NCBI RefSeq assembly: GCF_003443655.1 | Contig: NZ_CP031941.1 | Location: forward strand, 553,501-617,500 | DNA: 64,000 nucleotides | Source of the DNA: Nostoc sphaeroides | Lineage (GTDB): Bacteria > Cyanobacteriota > Cyanobacteriia > Cyanobacteriales > Nostocaceae | Direction of reading: 5' to 3' | Shown here: positions 38,752-47,429 of the stretch, piece after piece | Layout: every line of letters starts with the position of its first letter | Numbering within the stretch: the stretch's first letter is position 1 | Notes under the pieces: generated by a model | Database searches by the model: none | Seen by the model: only the letters and a program-made list of their open reading frames with translations | Told to the model about the DNA's origin: nothing | Program-made: the position numbers and the translations under genes

Positions 38752-39675
38752 ATGACAACCTCAAGCTCAAAAACAGCACTTAACTCTAGAAAAACCTGGA
38801 TTTGGCAAGATTTCCCCATCTGCTATCAAACCCAAGGAACTACTGGCCCAGCTGTTGTCCTCGTGCATGGATTTGGCGCTTCTTGGTGGCATTGGCAAAA
38901 GAACATTCCTGTGTTAGCACAAAGTTGCCGTGTTTATGCGATCGATTTGATTGGTTTTGGTGCTTCCGCAAAACCTCAACCTGGTGAAAAAATTAACTAC
39001 ACACTAGAAACTTGGGGACAGCAAGTAGCAGATTTTTGCCGTGAAGTAGTGGGTGAGCCAGCTTTTTTAGTGGGAAATTCTATTGGCTGTATTGTCGCCA
39101 TGCAAGCAGCAGTAAGCAACCCAGATATTGCTTTAGGAGTTGCTTTGCTCAACTGTTCTTTACGGCTGTTGCACGATCGCAAACGGGAAACTTTACCTTT
39201 ATCTCGTCGTTACGGAGCGCCTGTACTGCAACGTCTGTTATCTATCAAACCAGTTGGTGATTTCTTTTTCAATCAACTCGCCAAACCGAAAACAGTGCGG
39301 AAAATTCTGCTGCAAGCTTATGCGAATGCTGAGATGGTGACAGATGAGTTAGTAGATATTCTCACTTCACCAGCAAGTGATCCGGGGGCTGGGGCTGTTT
39401 TTCTTGCTTTTACTTCTTATTCTACAGGGCCATTACCTGAAGAACTTTTACCACTGTTAGCTTGTCCAGTGATTATCTTGTGGGGAACGGCTGATCCGTG
39501 GGAACCAATTAAGTTAGGGAGAGAATTAGCTAACTTTCCCCAAGTAGAAAAGTTTATTCCTTTAGAGGGAGTGGGGCATTGTCCGCAGGATGAAGCGCCG
39601 GAGTTAGTCAATCCGATTTTACTCGATTGGATTTTATCTCAGTATAGCGAAGGCATCCCACCTCAATTAAATTAA
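38752..39675 (+). CDS. alpha/beta fold hydrolase
   Basis: Soluble alpha/beta hydrolase of 307 residues. The oxyanion segment VVLVHGFGASWWHWQKNIPV and the nucleophile elbow VGNSIGCIVA (Ser near residue 109) are clear. The catalytic Asp is in LWGTADPWEP and the His in LEGVGHCPQDEAPE. Similar cyanobacterial and plant proteins are annotated as hydrolases linked to pigment or vitamin metabolism (pheophytinase-like), but no substrate can be read here. Confidence 0.88.
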   Translation: MTTSSSKTALNSRKTWIWQDFPICYQTQGTTGPAVVLVHGFGASWWHWQKNIPVLAQSCRVYAIDLIGFGASAKPQPGEKINYTLETWGQQVADFCREVVGEPAFLVGNSIGCIVAMQAAVSNPDIALGVALLNCSLRLLHDRKRETLPLSRRYGAPVLQRLLSIKPVGDFFFNQLAKPKTVRKILLQAYANAEMVTDELVDILTSPASDPGAGAVFLAFTSYSTGPLPEELLPLLACPVIILWGTADPWEPIKLGRELANFPQVEKFIPLEGVGHCPQDEAPELVNPILLDWILSQYSEGIPPQLN

Positions 39676-39786
39676 AAGTTTGACTTATTAATAAAGTGTC
39701 AACTTAGAGCCAGGGCGAATGGAATTCGCGGCTATACAAACAAAGTCCACCTCCGTGGACTAATACAAAATCAAGGGTTCTTAACC

Positions 39787-39971
39787 GAATGGCACTAAGA
39801 AAAGCGCAAAGGCTTGTGTAGCCTCGTTAAGAGCCTCCAGGCTGGGAATGTATTCTCATGGGCTGCTGCCTCTCGTCAAGCTACTGGAGGCGGAGCCTCC
39901 TAGAATGGGTTCCCAGCCTGGAGGCTGGGAACCAGTCAGGACAAGGACTGTATCTTTTCTTAGTGCCATTC
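39787..39971. mobile_element. MITE-like element, 18-bp perfect ends, 11-bp target duplication
   Basis: Ends GAATGGCACTAAGAAAAG and CTTTTCTTAGTGCCATTC are perfect inverted repeats of a 185-bp element. It is flanked by the exact direct repeat GGTTCTTAACC (39776-39786 and 39972-39982). Inside is a second palindrome CCCAGCCTGGAGGCTGGG. There is no open frame, so it must be moved by a transposase from elsewhere. Confidence 0.9.
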
Positions 39972-40076
39972 GGTTCTTAACCCACGAAGGCGGTCACTGA
40001 GCTTGTCGAAGTGTGGGTTTTGCTTGTGTAGATGCGGTTTCTAACCGCCTTTTTCACGTTAAGTTGACTTCTCCTT

Positions 40077-40204
40077 ATCTTCATCTAGTGCTTTTTGGAT
40101 AGCTTGACGACAAAACTCAGGAGGGTCGTCTTTAGTCTTTATCTTCATTTAGTGCTTTTTGGATAGCTTGGCGACAAAACTCAGGAGGATCGTCCTTAGC
40201 CTTT
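40077..40204. repeat. 64-bp tandem duplication at the 3' end of a small gene
   Basis: Segments 40077-40140 and 40141-40204 are near-identical direct copies. The second copy codes for the C-terminus of the small protein ending at 40132. Because 64 is not a multiple of three, the added copy changes frame and supplies the present stop codon. Confidence 0.85.
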
Positions 40205-40308
40205 ACCTCTTCCTTCATTTCCTTGGTGACACGGAAGTTTAATTGTTCGGTTAATTCTTTGCTTGGTTGGTTTCCAAAATTTTCAGGTTTACCCTTAGCT
40301 TTAGCCAT
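40132..40308 (-). CDS. small hypothetical protein, RHH-like
   Basis: A 58-residue protein, MAKAKGKPENFGNQPSKELT to the end QKALNEDKD. The middle FRVTKEMKEEVKAKDDPPEF and the final helix CRQAIQKAL resemble small ribbon-helix-helix regulators or antitoxins (strand with alternating polar residues, then two helices). That is inference only. The C-terminus was remade by the 64-bp tandem duplication. It is divergent from the next gene. Confidence 0.6.
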   Translation of the reverse strand: MAKAKGKPENFGNQPSKELTEQLNFRVTKEMKEEVKAKDDPPEFCRQAIQKALNEDKD

Positions 40309-40417
40309 TTATGTAGAAACGTAAATATAGCTTCAAGTCGATGTTAACAACGAGTTACACTTTAAAATCGGTGAGTACTTGCCTGGAAAACTTGTAACTC
40401 ATGGGTAACTCTATTTT

Positions 40418-40792
40418 ATGTTCACAAGGTCAGAACTCGAAATCAAAACTATTGCTGAGTTGAGAGATTTATGTAGGCGTTACGGATTGAAGCCTACTGG
40501 GAATGGAGGGTACAAGACCAGTTGGATTGTTAGCTTGATGGCATTTCCACAGATAGCGATCGCTCAAATAAGGCAAGGAAGAGGGTTGAAGTCACCAGGC
40601 TTTAGCGTTACTCAATTCCTCGAAGGGGTGGTAGATGAGATGAATTCACCCACTGATGAGCAAGCAGCACTGATCAAGCTGACGATGGAAGGCAAAGCTA
40701 TGAGCTACCCTGACAGATACGACCAAGAGAGCTTGCTTAACTTGCACAAGGCTAAGATGTATCTTGAAATGGCGATCGGACTGCTAAACTAA
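40418..40792 (+). CDS. hypothetical protein with SAP-like N-terminal domain
   Basis: Protein of 124 residues. The N-terminal IKTIAELRDLCRRYGLKPTG then YKTSWIVSLM has the helix-extended loop-helix spacing of a SAP DNA/RNA-binding domain (LRDLCRRYGLKPTGNGGYKT). The remaining half is helical without known motif. It is divergent from the small protein at 40132-40308 with a 109-bp gap, so the two may share a regulatory region. Function unknown. Confidence 0.65.
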   Translation: MFTRSELEIKTIAELRDLCRRYGLKPTGNGGYKTSWIVSLMAFPQIAIAQIRQGRGLKSPGFSVTQFLEGVVDEMNSPTDEQAALIKLTMEGKAMSYPDRYDQESLLNLHKAKMYLEMAIGLLN

Positions 40793-40813
40793 ACCAGTAA
40801 ATCAGTTTTGAGG

Positions 40814-40870
40814 GTTTGTAGTAAGGACTTTAGTGCTTTGAAAATAAGGACTAAAGTCCTTACTACAAAC
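40814..40870. repeat. dispersed palindrome, 21-bp stem, copy 1 of 3
   Basis: Arms GTTTGTAGTAAGGACTTTAG plus one base and the perfect complement ending at 40870. The same palindrome type recurs at 51355-51406 and 61989-62051. Located just past the SAP-like gene, where it could also act as a terminator. Confidence 0.8.
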
Positions 40871-40971
40871 TTACTTACCTGTATTGGACTCAACCCAGAA
40901 GCATTATATTTATTAACTAACAATGAATATCTCTTGTTTGCTCAATTAGAAAATAGCACTCAAGGCAATTA

Positions 40972-41694
40972 CTAACTCAAGACTAACTGACTTAAAAAGA
41001 AGGCAAGGGCTGCACTACCCAAAGGAACTGTCAAATTGTCAATACCCAAAAATGAAACAGCTTCTAAAGCCGTAGCTATAACTGCCACTATCAACGATAT
41101 CGCCCAAGTTTGCCAACTGTTTCCTTGAGTTCCAACTAAAATCAAACTACTGACGACATAGCTAACGAGCATCATAGTGAGGGAGCCTTCCCAACTTTTT
41201 TCTGTCCCAAAAACTTTATACTTGTGTGTACCAAAGCGTTGCCCAATCAAGGCTGCTAATCCATCTCCCCAAGTCATCACCAAAATTCCGAGTGCTGCGT
41301 ACTGGGGTTGTTGTAAATACCAGAACCAGGCAACTAAAATACCGAAACTGACAGAGTAAAAAAATGTCCCTAAACTTTGCCGTCCAACGCTATTAATACC
41401 AGGAAGAATGGGCAATCGGTAGGATAATAAAGTGATTGCACTGGCTAAAATAGAAGCTGTAATCCCTACGCTAGCGGGAATATTTAGCCACCAAGCGATT
41501 AAAATCACATTACCAGTGCCAATATGAACTATCTTCCGCACGATTTCTGGCTTATCGGCAAAGCGGTTTACCACCCATGCAATTAGGAGGATGAGTAACA
41601 CCCAGATTGCAGCGATGCCTTCGGCGGGCACAGCCAACGCAATTTGCAGCCAGAAAAGCGGAATTGAGGTGAAGTCAGAAAATGTAATTAACAA
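40972..41694 (-). CDS. phytol kinase-like (diacylglycerol/polyprenol kinase family)
   Basis: Integral membrane protein of 240 residues of the CTP-dependent lipid-alcohol kinase/cytidylyltransferase family (SEC59/VTE5-like). Seen: RFADKPEIVRKIVHIGTGNV, the motif MTWGDGLAALIGQRFG and FGTEKSWEGSLTMM, which fit the CDP-alcohol nucleotide site, with about six hydrophobic helices. VTE5 homologues phosphorylate phytol for tocopherol and chlorophyll recycling, which is the best guess here. Divergent from yidD. Confidence 0.82.
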   Translation of the reverse strand: MLITFSDFTSIPLFWLQIALAVPAEGIAAIWVLLILLIAWVVNRFADKPEIVRKIVHIGTGNVILIAWWLNIPASVGITASILASAITLLSYRLPILPGINSVGRQSLGTFFYSVSFGILVAWFWYLQQPQYAALGILVMTWGDGLAALIGQRFGTHKYKVFGTEKSWEGSLTMMLVSYVVSSLILVGTQGNSWQTWAISLIVAVIATALEAVSFLGIDNLTVPLGSAALAFFLSQLVLS

Positions 41695-41754
41695 AGATGC
41701 GACAAATGAAAATTTTTACCCCTGTTACTAATTTATAAGATTTGGGTAGCTGCA

Positions 41755-41991
41755 ATGAAATTATTATTGATTTGGCTGATTCGGGGCTACCGAATGTTTA
41801 TCTCGCCTTTGTTTCTCCCGACTTGTCGCTTTCAACCAACTTGTTCGATGTATGCTATTGAAGCTATTGAACGATTTGGAGTGTTGCGTGGTAGCTGGAT
41901 GGCAACTCGGCGGATTTTGCGCTGTCATCCGTTTCATCCAGGTGGTTACGATCCAGTGCCAGAGGTGGTGGAGAAGGTGAAGGAGGAGTAG
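41755..41991 (+). CDS. yidD: membrane protein insertion efficiency factor YidD
   Basis: Small membrane-associated protein of 78 residues that assists YidC-dependent insertion. All signatures are present: [39 protein letters not shown], then [17 protein letters not shown]. Length normal. It stands apart from rnpA/yidC here. Confidence 0.95.
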   Translation: MKLLLIWLIRGYRMFISPLFLPTCRFQPTCSMYAIEAIERFGVLRGSWMATRRILRCHPFHPGGYDPVPEVVEKVKEE

Positions 41992-42019
41992 TTTGAGGAT
42001 TAGAGTTTAAACGCAAAGG

Positions 42020-42095
42020 GGAGGCAGCGCGTTGCGGGGGTTCCCCCCGTTGTAGCGACTGCCGTCGCGCAAAGGGAAGCGCGGAGGGACGCAGA
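42020..42095. repeat. GC-rich dispersed repeat after yidD
   Basis: GCGTTGCGGGGGTTCCCCCC followed by GTTGTAGCGACTGCCGTCGC, with palindromic GGGGGTTCCCCCC. It is GC-rich against an AT-rich surrounding and interrupts an AACGCAAAGG...GACGCAGAG repeat. No coding role. Confidence 0.6.
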
Positions 42096-42216
42096 GAATG
42101 AGAAGAGGGGTAAGTTTGTAAAGGATGTGTTTGTGGGTATAGCTATTTGGGGAGATGTCAACAGATGAGGTTGTCATCTAACGTGGGAAGGTTGAATAAT
42201 TTAATTTAGATTTACG

Positions 42217-42402
42217 ATGATTAATCCTACTGCGATTTCTATACCTGAACCACAAATACCCAATCCTGGGCCGAGTCCGCTACCGAGTCCTGAACCTGTA
42301 CCGGCGCCAGCTATTCCTCAACCGTTACCAGAACCAGTACCTGCTCCCATTCCTCAGACGGTTCCAGGGCCAATTCCCCAAACCATACCGGAACCTGTTT
42401 AG
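42217..42402 (+). CDS. small proline-rich hypothetical protein
   Basis: A 61-residue frame with a Pro/Glu/Ala repeat pattern (PEPVPAPIPQ, repeated with variation). No signal peptide and no clear ribosome binding site. Pro content is about 40 percent and codon pattern is regular, which suggests a translated low-complexity peptide, but it could be a chance open frame. It is 45 bases upstream of ychF. Confidence 0.4.
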   Translation: MINPTAISIPEPQIPNPGPSPLPSPEPVPAPAIPQPLPEPVPAPIPQTVPGPIPQTIPEPV

Positions 42403-42447
42403 ATTAACTTGGTAATGTAATCCAAAATCTCAAATCTAAAATCCAAA

Positions 42448-43539
42448 ATGCTAAGAGCCGGAATTGTCGGACTTCCCAACGTCGGAAAATCTACTTTATT
42501 TAATGCTGTAGTTGCTAATGCTAAGGCTGAAGCAGCTAACTTCCCTTTTTGCACGATTGAACCGAATGTCGGCGTTGTCGCAGTACCGGATGAACGGTTA
42601 AATGTTCTTGCTAAGATTGCCAGTTCGGCACAAATTATCCCGGCGCGGGTTGAATTTGTGGATATTGCCGGTTTAGTTAAGGGTGCAAGTCAGGGTGAGG
42701 GACTAGGGAATCAATTCCTATCCCACATCCGGGAAGTTGATGCGATCGTCCATGTGGTACGTTGTTTTGAGAATGATGATATTATCCACGTTGCTGGTTC
42801 TGTTGACCCAGCGCGAGATATTGAAATCATTAATATAGAACTGGGTTTATCAGATTTAGCACAAATTGAGCGGCGAATTGACCGCACTCGCAAACAAGCT
42901 CGTACCAGTAAAGATGCACAGTTTGAAATCACAGTCTTAGAAAAATTAGCTGCGGCTTTAAATGAAGGTAAATCGGTGCGTCAGGTAAGCTTGAATGAAG
43001 AAGAAACAGAAATTATTAAAGGGTTAGAACTGCTCACTTATAAACCGATTATCTACGCCGCGAATGTATCTGAGGATGAGTTGGCAACTGGTAATCATTT
43101 TGTCGAAACAGTCCGGCAAATTGCTGCAACAGAAAATGCCCAAGTTGTGATAGTTTCGGCTCAAGTTGAAGCTGAATTAGTGGAATTACCAGAGTCAGAT
43201 AAAGCTGATTTCCTCGCGTCTTTAGGTGTGGAAGAAGGCGGTTTGAAATCGTTGATTCGGGCAACTTACATGCTTTTAGGCTTGCGGACATATTTCACTT
43301 GTGGCCCTAAAGAAACCCGCGCTTGGACAATTAATGCGGGAATGTCTGCACCTCAAGCTGCTGGTGTAATCCACAGTGATTTTGAACGGGGATTTATTCG
43401 CGCCGAAACTGTCGCTTATAAAGATTTGGTAACGACTGGTTCGATGAATGCTGCGAAGGAGAAAGGGTTGGTTCGCAGTGAAGGGAAAGAATATGTTGTG
43501 CAGGAAGGGGATGTAATGTTGTTCAGATTTAATGTGTAG
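42448..43539 (+). CDS. ychF: redox-regulated ATPase YchF (Obg family)
   Basis: Translation-associated P-loop protein of 363 residues, normal length. G1 is GLPNVGKSTLFN, followed by NFPFCTIEPNVGVV, G3 DIAGLVKGASQGEGLGNQFL and the C-terminal TGS domain (LGLRTYFTCGPKETRAWTI, then the end VQEGDVMLFRFNV). The NVSE form at the G4 site explains ATP preference in this family. Binds ribosomes and responds to oxidative stress in other bacteria. Confidence 0.96.
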   Translation: MLRAGIVGLPNVGKSTLFNAVVANAKAEAANFPFCTIEPNVGVVAVPDERLNVLAKIASSAQIIPARVEFVDIAGLVKGASQGEGLGNQFLSHIREVDAIVHVVRCFENDDIIHVAGSVDPARDIEIINIELGLSDLAQIERRIDRTRKQARTSKDAQFEITVLEKLAAALNEGKSVRQVSLNEEETEIIKGLELLTYKPIIYAANVSEDELATGNHFVETVRQIAATENAQVVIVSAQVEAELVELPESDKADFLASLGVEEGGLKSLIRATYMLLGLRTYFTCGPKETRAWTINAGMSAPQAAGVIHSDFERGFIRAETVAYKDLVTTGSMNAAKEKGLVRSEGKEYVVQEGDVMLFRFNV

Positions 43540-43671
43540 GGGTAATGGCGTTGCATAAATTCGGGATAATTTTAAGGATTTTCCTTTGCGTAAGACATTA
43601 ATCCAGCCCCAATGGTGAGGCACCGCCATAAAATTTGCCTCTTCATAACTTTTCAAACATCCTCCTAAACA

Positions 43672-43708
43672 TTAAAGCTAGAGAAAGTGTCACCTTCTCT
43701 AGCTTTAA
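43672..43708. terminator. bidirectional terminator between convergent genes
   Basis: Perfect 14-bp stem TTAAAGCTAGAGAA / TTCTCTAGCTTTAA with a 9-base loop, between the ends of convergent ychF and the FG-GAP-repeat gene. It could serve both. Confidence 0.65.
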
Positions 43709-43756
43709 CCCTAATCACATCCAGGTCGAAGCATTTATGATTGCTGGTCGCAACAC

Positions 43757-44983
43757 TTAAGCAATGATATTGACCAAATCACCTTTCATGATTGTGTAAT
43801 CAGTCAAAAGTTGGCTGGAAAATGTGCCGTTTCCATTGGAGAGATAGACTTGGGCGGTGAGAATATCATCAACAGCATATGCACCTTTCTCTTGGCGAAT
43901 AAAGTCATCTCTACCGTCACCGTTATAGTCGGCGACAATCAGATTGGTTAAATCACCTTTCATGATTGTATAATCAGTTAAAAGTTGGCTGGAAAATGTG
44001 CCGTTTCCATTGGAGAGATAGACTTGGGCTGTAAGAATATCATCAACAGCATATGCACCTTTTTCTTGGCGAATAAAATCATCTCTACCGTCACCGTTAT
44101 AGTCTCCCACAATCAGATTGGTTAAATCACCTTTCATGATTGTATAATCAGTTAAAAGTTGGCTGGAAAATGTGCCGTTTCCATTGGAGAGATAGACTTG
44201 GGCTGTGAGAATATCATCAACAGCATATGCACCTTTTTCTTGGCGAATAAAATCATCTCTACCATCACCGTTATAGTCTCCCACAATCAGATTGGTGAAA
44301 TCACCTTTCATGATTGTATAATCAGTCAAAAGCTGGCTGGAAAATGTGCCGTTTCCATTGGAGAGATAGACTTGGGCTGTGAGAATATCATCAACAGCAT
44401 ATGCACCTTTTTCTTGGCGAATAAAATCATCTCTACCATCACCGTTATAGTCTCCCACAATCAGATTGGTGAAATCACCTTTCATGATTGTGTAATCAGT
44501 CAAAAGCTGGCTGGAAAATGTGCCGTTTCCATTGGAGAGATAGACTTGGGCTGTGAGAATATCATCAACAGCATATGCACCTTTTTCTTGGCGAATAAAG
44601 TCATCTCTACCATCACCGTTATAGTCTGCCACAATCAGATTGGTCAAATCACCTTTCATGATTGTATAATCAGTTAAAAGCTGGCTGGAAAATGTGCCGT
44701 TTCCATTGGAGAGATAGACTTGGGCTGTGAGAATATCATCAACAGCATATGCACCTTTTTCTTGGCGAATAAAGTCATCTCTACCATCACCGTTATAGTC
44801 TGCCACAATCAGATTGGTCAAATCACCTTTCATGATTGTGTAATCAGTCAAAAGTTGGCTGGAAAATGTGCCGTTTCCATTAGAGAGATAGACTTGGGCT
44901 GTGAGAATATCATCAACAGCATATGCACCTTTTTCTTGGCGAATAAAGTCATCTCTACCATCACCGTTAAAATCAAAAGGCAT
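43757..44983 (-). CDS. FG-GAP/VCBS-like repeat protein, seven near-identical units
   Basis: Protein of 408 residues made only of seven tandem 58-residue units, each D(Y/F)NGDGRDDFIRQEKGAY and then DDILTAQVYLSNGNGTFSSQ and LLTDYTIMKGD. DxNxDGxxD is a calcium-binding loop as in FG-GAP/VCBS beta-propeller blades, and seven blades fit a closed propeller. There is no signal peptide at the start (MPFDFNGDG), so it is cytoplasmic or exported by a type I-like route. The ATG has AGGAG nine bases upstream. Copies differ almost only at A/G and L/F in 'GD(L/F)TNLIV(A/G)', implying very recent expansion or gene conversion. Function unknown. Confidence 0.85.
   Translation of the reverse strand: MPFDFNGDGRDDFIRQEKGAYAVDDILTAQVYLSNGNGTFSSQLLTDYTIMKGDLTNLIVADYNGDGRDDFIRQEKGAYAVDDILTAQVYLSNGNGTFSSQLLTDYTIMKGDLTNLIVADYNGDGRDDFIRQEKGAYAVDDILTAQVYLSNGNGTFSSQLLTDYTIMKGDFTNLIVGDYNGDGRDDFIRQEKGAYAVDDILTAQVYLSNGNGTFSSQLLTDYTIMKGDFTNLIVGDYNGDGRDDFIRQEKGAYAVDDILTAQVYLSNGNGTFSSQLLTDYTIMKGDLTNLIVGDYNGDGRDDFIRQEKGAYAVDDILTAQVYLSNGNGTFSSQLLTDYTIMKGDLTNLIVADYNGDGRDDFIRQEKGAYAVDDILTAQVYLSNGNGTFSSQLLTDYTIMKGDLVNIIA
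43765..44983. repeat. seven tandem 174-bp DNA repeats
   Basis: The coding region above is a perfect-period 174-bp array. Marker GATTGGT.AAATCACCTTTC recurs at about 43946, 44120, 44294, 44468, 44642 and 44816. Differences between copies are single bases. Such an array is prone to unequal crossing-over and to collapse in assembly. Confidence 0.95.
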
Positions 44984-45144
44984 TAATTTTTCTCCTTTTT
45001 GACGAGAAGATTTAATTTCGTTTTTTATCAGTAATTAGTGCAATTATTCTTTGCAAAGATTAAATTCGCCCTCAAATACGGGACTTTTAAGAATGTACTT
45101 GCTGCTTAATAAGCGTATGATAAAAAATGGAAAATTACAAGATT

Positions 45145-47424
45145 TCACGATAATACTTTTTGTAAAGAAAGCAATAATTCGTTGACAGTATAGGGCTTCG
45201 ACAAAAAGGTATTGACACCAATAGCAGCTACTGCACTGAGCTTATTGTCAGACATAAGTCCACTGCTGGCAATAATTCTGACTTGGGGGTTGATTTTTTG
45301 CAGGGTACGGATGGCAGTTAAACCATCCAGCGAGGGCAGCATAATATCCATTAGTACAGCACTAATTTTGTCCCTATTTTTAGCGTACAGCGCGATCGCC
45401 TCAATGCCATCATTGGCAACTAAGATTTTATAGTTGTGAGCTTCTAGTGATGTTCTGGTAATCTCAAGAATTGCAACTTCATCATCCACAACCAAAATCA
45501 ATTCTCCATGTCCTGTCTGTGGTGGCAATTCTTCTGGAGTGAATGTTTCCATTCCCCCCACTGCTGGTAAGTAAACCTTAAAGCTTGTGCCACTTCCCGG
45601 TTCACTATACACGTTCACAAAACCTCCGTGGCTTTTAACTATCCCCAACACGGTGGAAAGTCCTAAACCAGTGCCTTGTCCGACATCTTTTGTGGTAAAA
45701 AATGGCTCGAAAATTCTATCTAAGATTTCTCTCGGAATCCCAGTTCCAGTATCGGAGACAGTAATCACTGTGTAAGGCCCCTGTTTAGCTTCCAAGTTCA
45801 TTCGGGCATAATTTTCGTCAATTAACAGATTCTCAGCAGAGATAGTTAAACTACCGCCATTGGGCATAGCATCGCGGGCGTTAACGCAGAGGTTCATCAG
45901 CACTTGATGCAGTTGGGTGCTATCTCCAGAAACCATCCACAAATCCTGCGGTACATCAGTGCTAATTTCTATGGATTTGGGAAATGTCTCTTTGAGAATT
46001 TTGCCTAGTTCCACAATTATATGTCTGAGTTGCAAAGTGATGCGCTTCCCTTCTACACCCCGCGCAAAGGATAGCACCTGTTTGACTAAATCAGCACCGC
46101 GTCTAGCATTGATTTCCAAAATCTCTAATAGATGGCGAGTTCGCTCATCTGCATCAGGAAATTTGAGCGGTAGCAGTTGCGCTCCTGCCAAAATAGGTGT
46201 CAGGATATTGTTGAGGTCGTGAGCAATGCCACTAGCTAAAGTGCCAATACTTTCCAAACGTTGGGCGCGAAACAATTGGGCTTCTAGGTGTTTTTTTTCG
46301 GTAATATCTGTGTCAACGGTGAGAATTGATTTGGGTTTGCCTTGCTCATCGCACACCAAACTCCAGCGACTAGCAACAAGGATTTCTTTGTTCATTTTAG
46401 TAAGTTTATTTAACTCACCCTGCCACTTTCCTTTACTAACAACTTGTAATAAAGCCGCTTCAATTTCTGGTGAAAATTCGTCATACAAAAGCTCATTAGC
46501 ATTTTTACCCCAAGCTTCTGTCGCTTTCCAACCGAAAAGTGTTTCTGCGCCTTTGTTCCAGAAGATAATTTGATTGTTTAAATCTCGCACGCAAATGGCA
46601 TCTGTGGCGACATCAAGTAATGCTGCTTGTTCGCGGATTTTTTCTTCTGCTAATTTGCGATCGCGTAGTGCGGCTTGTCGTTCGCTAATATCAATACTGG
46701 CGCATGTCACGCCGACTATTTCTTGCGACTCATTCCGCAATGGCTCAACTGTCAAATCGTAATATCGAGTTGTATCTTTGATTGTTATTGATACTTCCTC
46801 TCGCCTTCCTATGCCAGTGGTTAACACTTCACGTTTAATTGTGGTGAGACGTTGAGCATCTTCAACTGGGATTATATCCAAGTCTTGTTTGCCCAACATT
46901 TCTTCAACTGTCAATCCATTGGAAGGATTGTAAACCCAGGTGTACCGTAACTCGCAATCTTGGTTGTAGACGAAGATGGGAGAGTTTTTCAGGGCTACCC
47001 GAAATCGTTCCTCACTCTGTCGCAGTGCGTTGTCTGCCCGTTGACGTTCGATGGCATAACGCATGGAGCGCACCAGCAAGTCGCCAGTTACTTGCCCTTT
47101 CACCAAATAATCTTGCGCCCCTTCTTGCATTGCTTTAATTGCTAGGGTTTCATCATTTATACCCGTTAGTACAATTATCGGAGTGGCTTTTGCTTGATGG
47201 TGAGTGATGACAAAGGTTTCTAATCCCTGGCTATCTGGCAGCGAGAGGTCTAACAAAATTACATCAAAAAGTTCCTTAGCTAAGTAGTTGAGTGCTTCCG
47301 AAAGTCGTTCAACTGGCATCAAATCAACTACAACTGTGGTAACTTCTTTTAAAAACTCTTGTAATAAAAATACATCACCAGGATTATCTTCTACTAACAA
47401 TACTTTAATATTTTTACCTGCCAT
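45145..47424 (-). CDS. hybrid histidine kinase REC-PAS-PAS-HK-REC
   Basis: Cytoplasmic signalling protein of 759 residues. The N-terminal REC (KVLLVEDNPGDVFLLQEFL, phospho-Asp in DVILLDLSLPDSQG) covers about 5-125. Two PAS domains follow, then HisKA with GIAHDLNNILTPILAGAQLL, HATPase boxes NLCVNARDAMPNGG, VSDTGTGIP and GQGTGLGLSTVLGIV, and a C-terminal REC (ILVVDDEVAILE, phospho-Asp in VLMDIMLPSLDG). No membrane segment. The ATG at 47424 has GGAG upstream and lies five bases after the preceding regulator gene. It should be the last step of a three-gene relay with the two upstream genes. Confidence 0.92.
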   Translation of the reverse strand: MAGKNIKVLLVEDNPGDVFLLQEFLKEVTTVVVDLMPVERLSEALNYLAKELFDVILLDLSLPDSQGLETFVITHHQAKATPIIVLTGINDETLAIKAMQEGAQDYLVKGQVTGDLLVRSMRYAIERQRADNALRQSEERFRVALKNSPIFVYNQDCELRYTWVYNPSNGLTVEEMLGKQDLDIIPVEDAQRLTTIKREVLTTGIGRREEVSITIKDTTRYYDLTVEPLRNESQEIVGVTCASIDISERQAALRDRKLAEEKIREQAALLDVATDAICVRDLNNQIIFWNKGAETLFGWKATEAWGKNANELLYDEFSPEIEAALLQVVSKGKWQGELNKLTKMNKEILVASRWSLVCDEQGKPKSILTVDTDITEKKHLEAQLFRAQRLESIGTLASGIAHDLNNILTPILAGAQLLPLKFPDADERTRHLLEILEINARRGADLVKQVLSFARGVEGKRITLQLRHIIVELGKILKETFPKSIEISTDVPQDLWMVSGDSTQLHQVLMNLCVNARDAMPNGGSLTISAENLLIDENYARMNLEAKQGPYTVITVSDTGTGIPREILDRIFEPFFTTKDVGQGTGLGLSTVLGIVKSHGGFVNVYSEPGSGTSFKVYLPAVGGMETFTPEELPPQTGHGELILVVDDEVAILEITRTSLEAHNYKILVANDGIEAIALYAKNRDKISAVLMDIMLPSLDGLTAIRTLQKINPQVRIIASSGLMSDNKLSAVAAIGVNTFLSKPYTVNELLLSLQKVLS

Positions 47425-47429
47425 TTCCA

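Noticed and set aside
44159-44986. Plus-strand open frames opposite the FG-GAP gene
   Set aside because: They repeat with the same 174-bp period and mirror the real gene; the minus strand has the Ca-loop motifs and a ribosome binding site.
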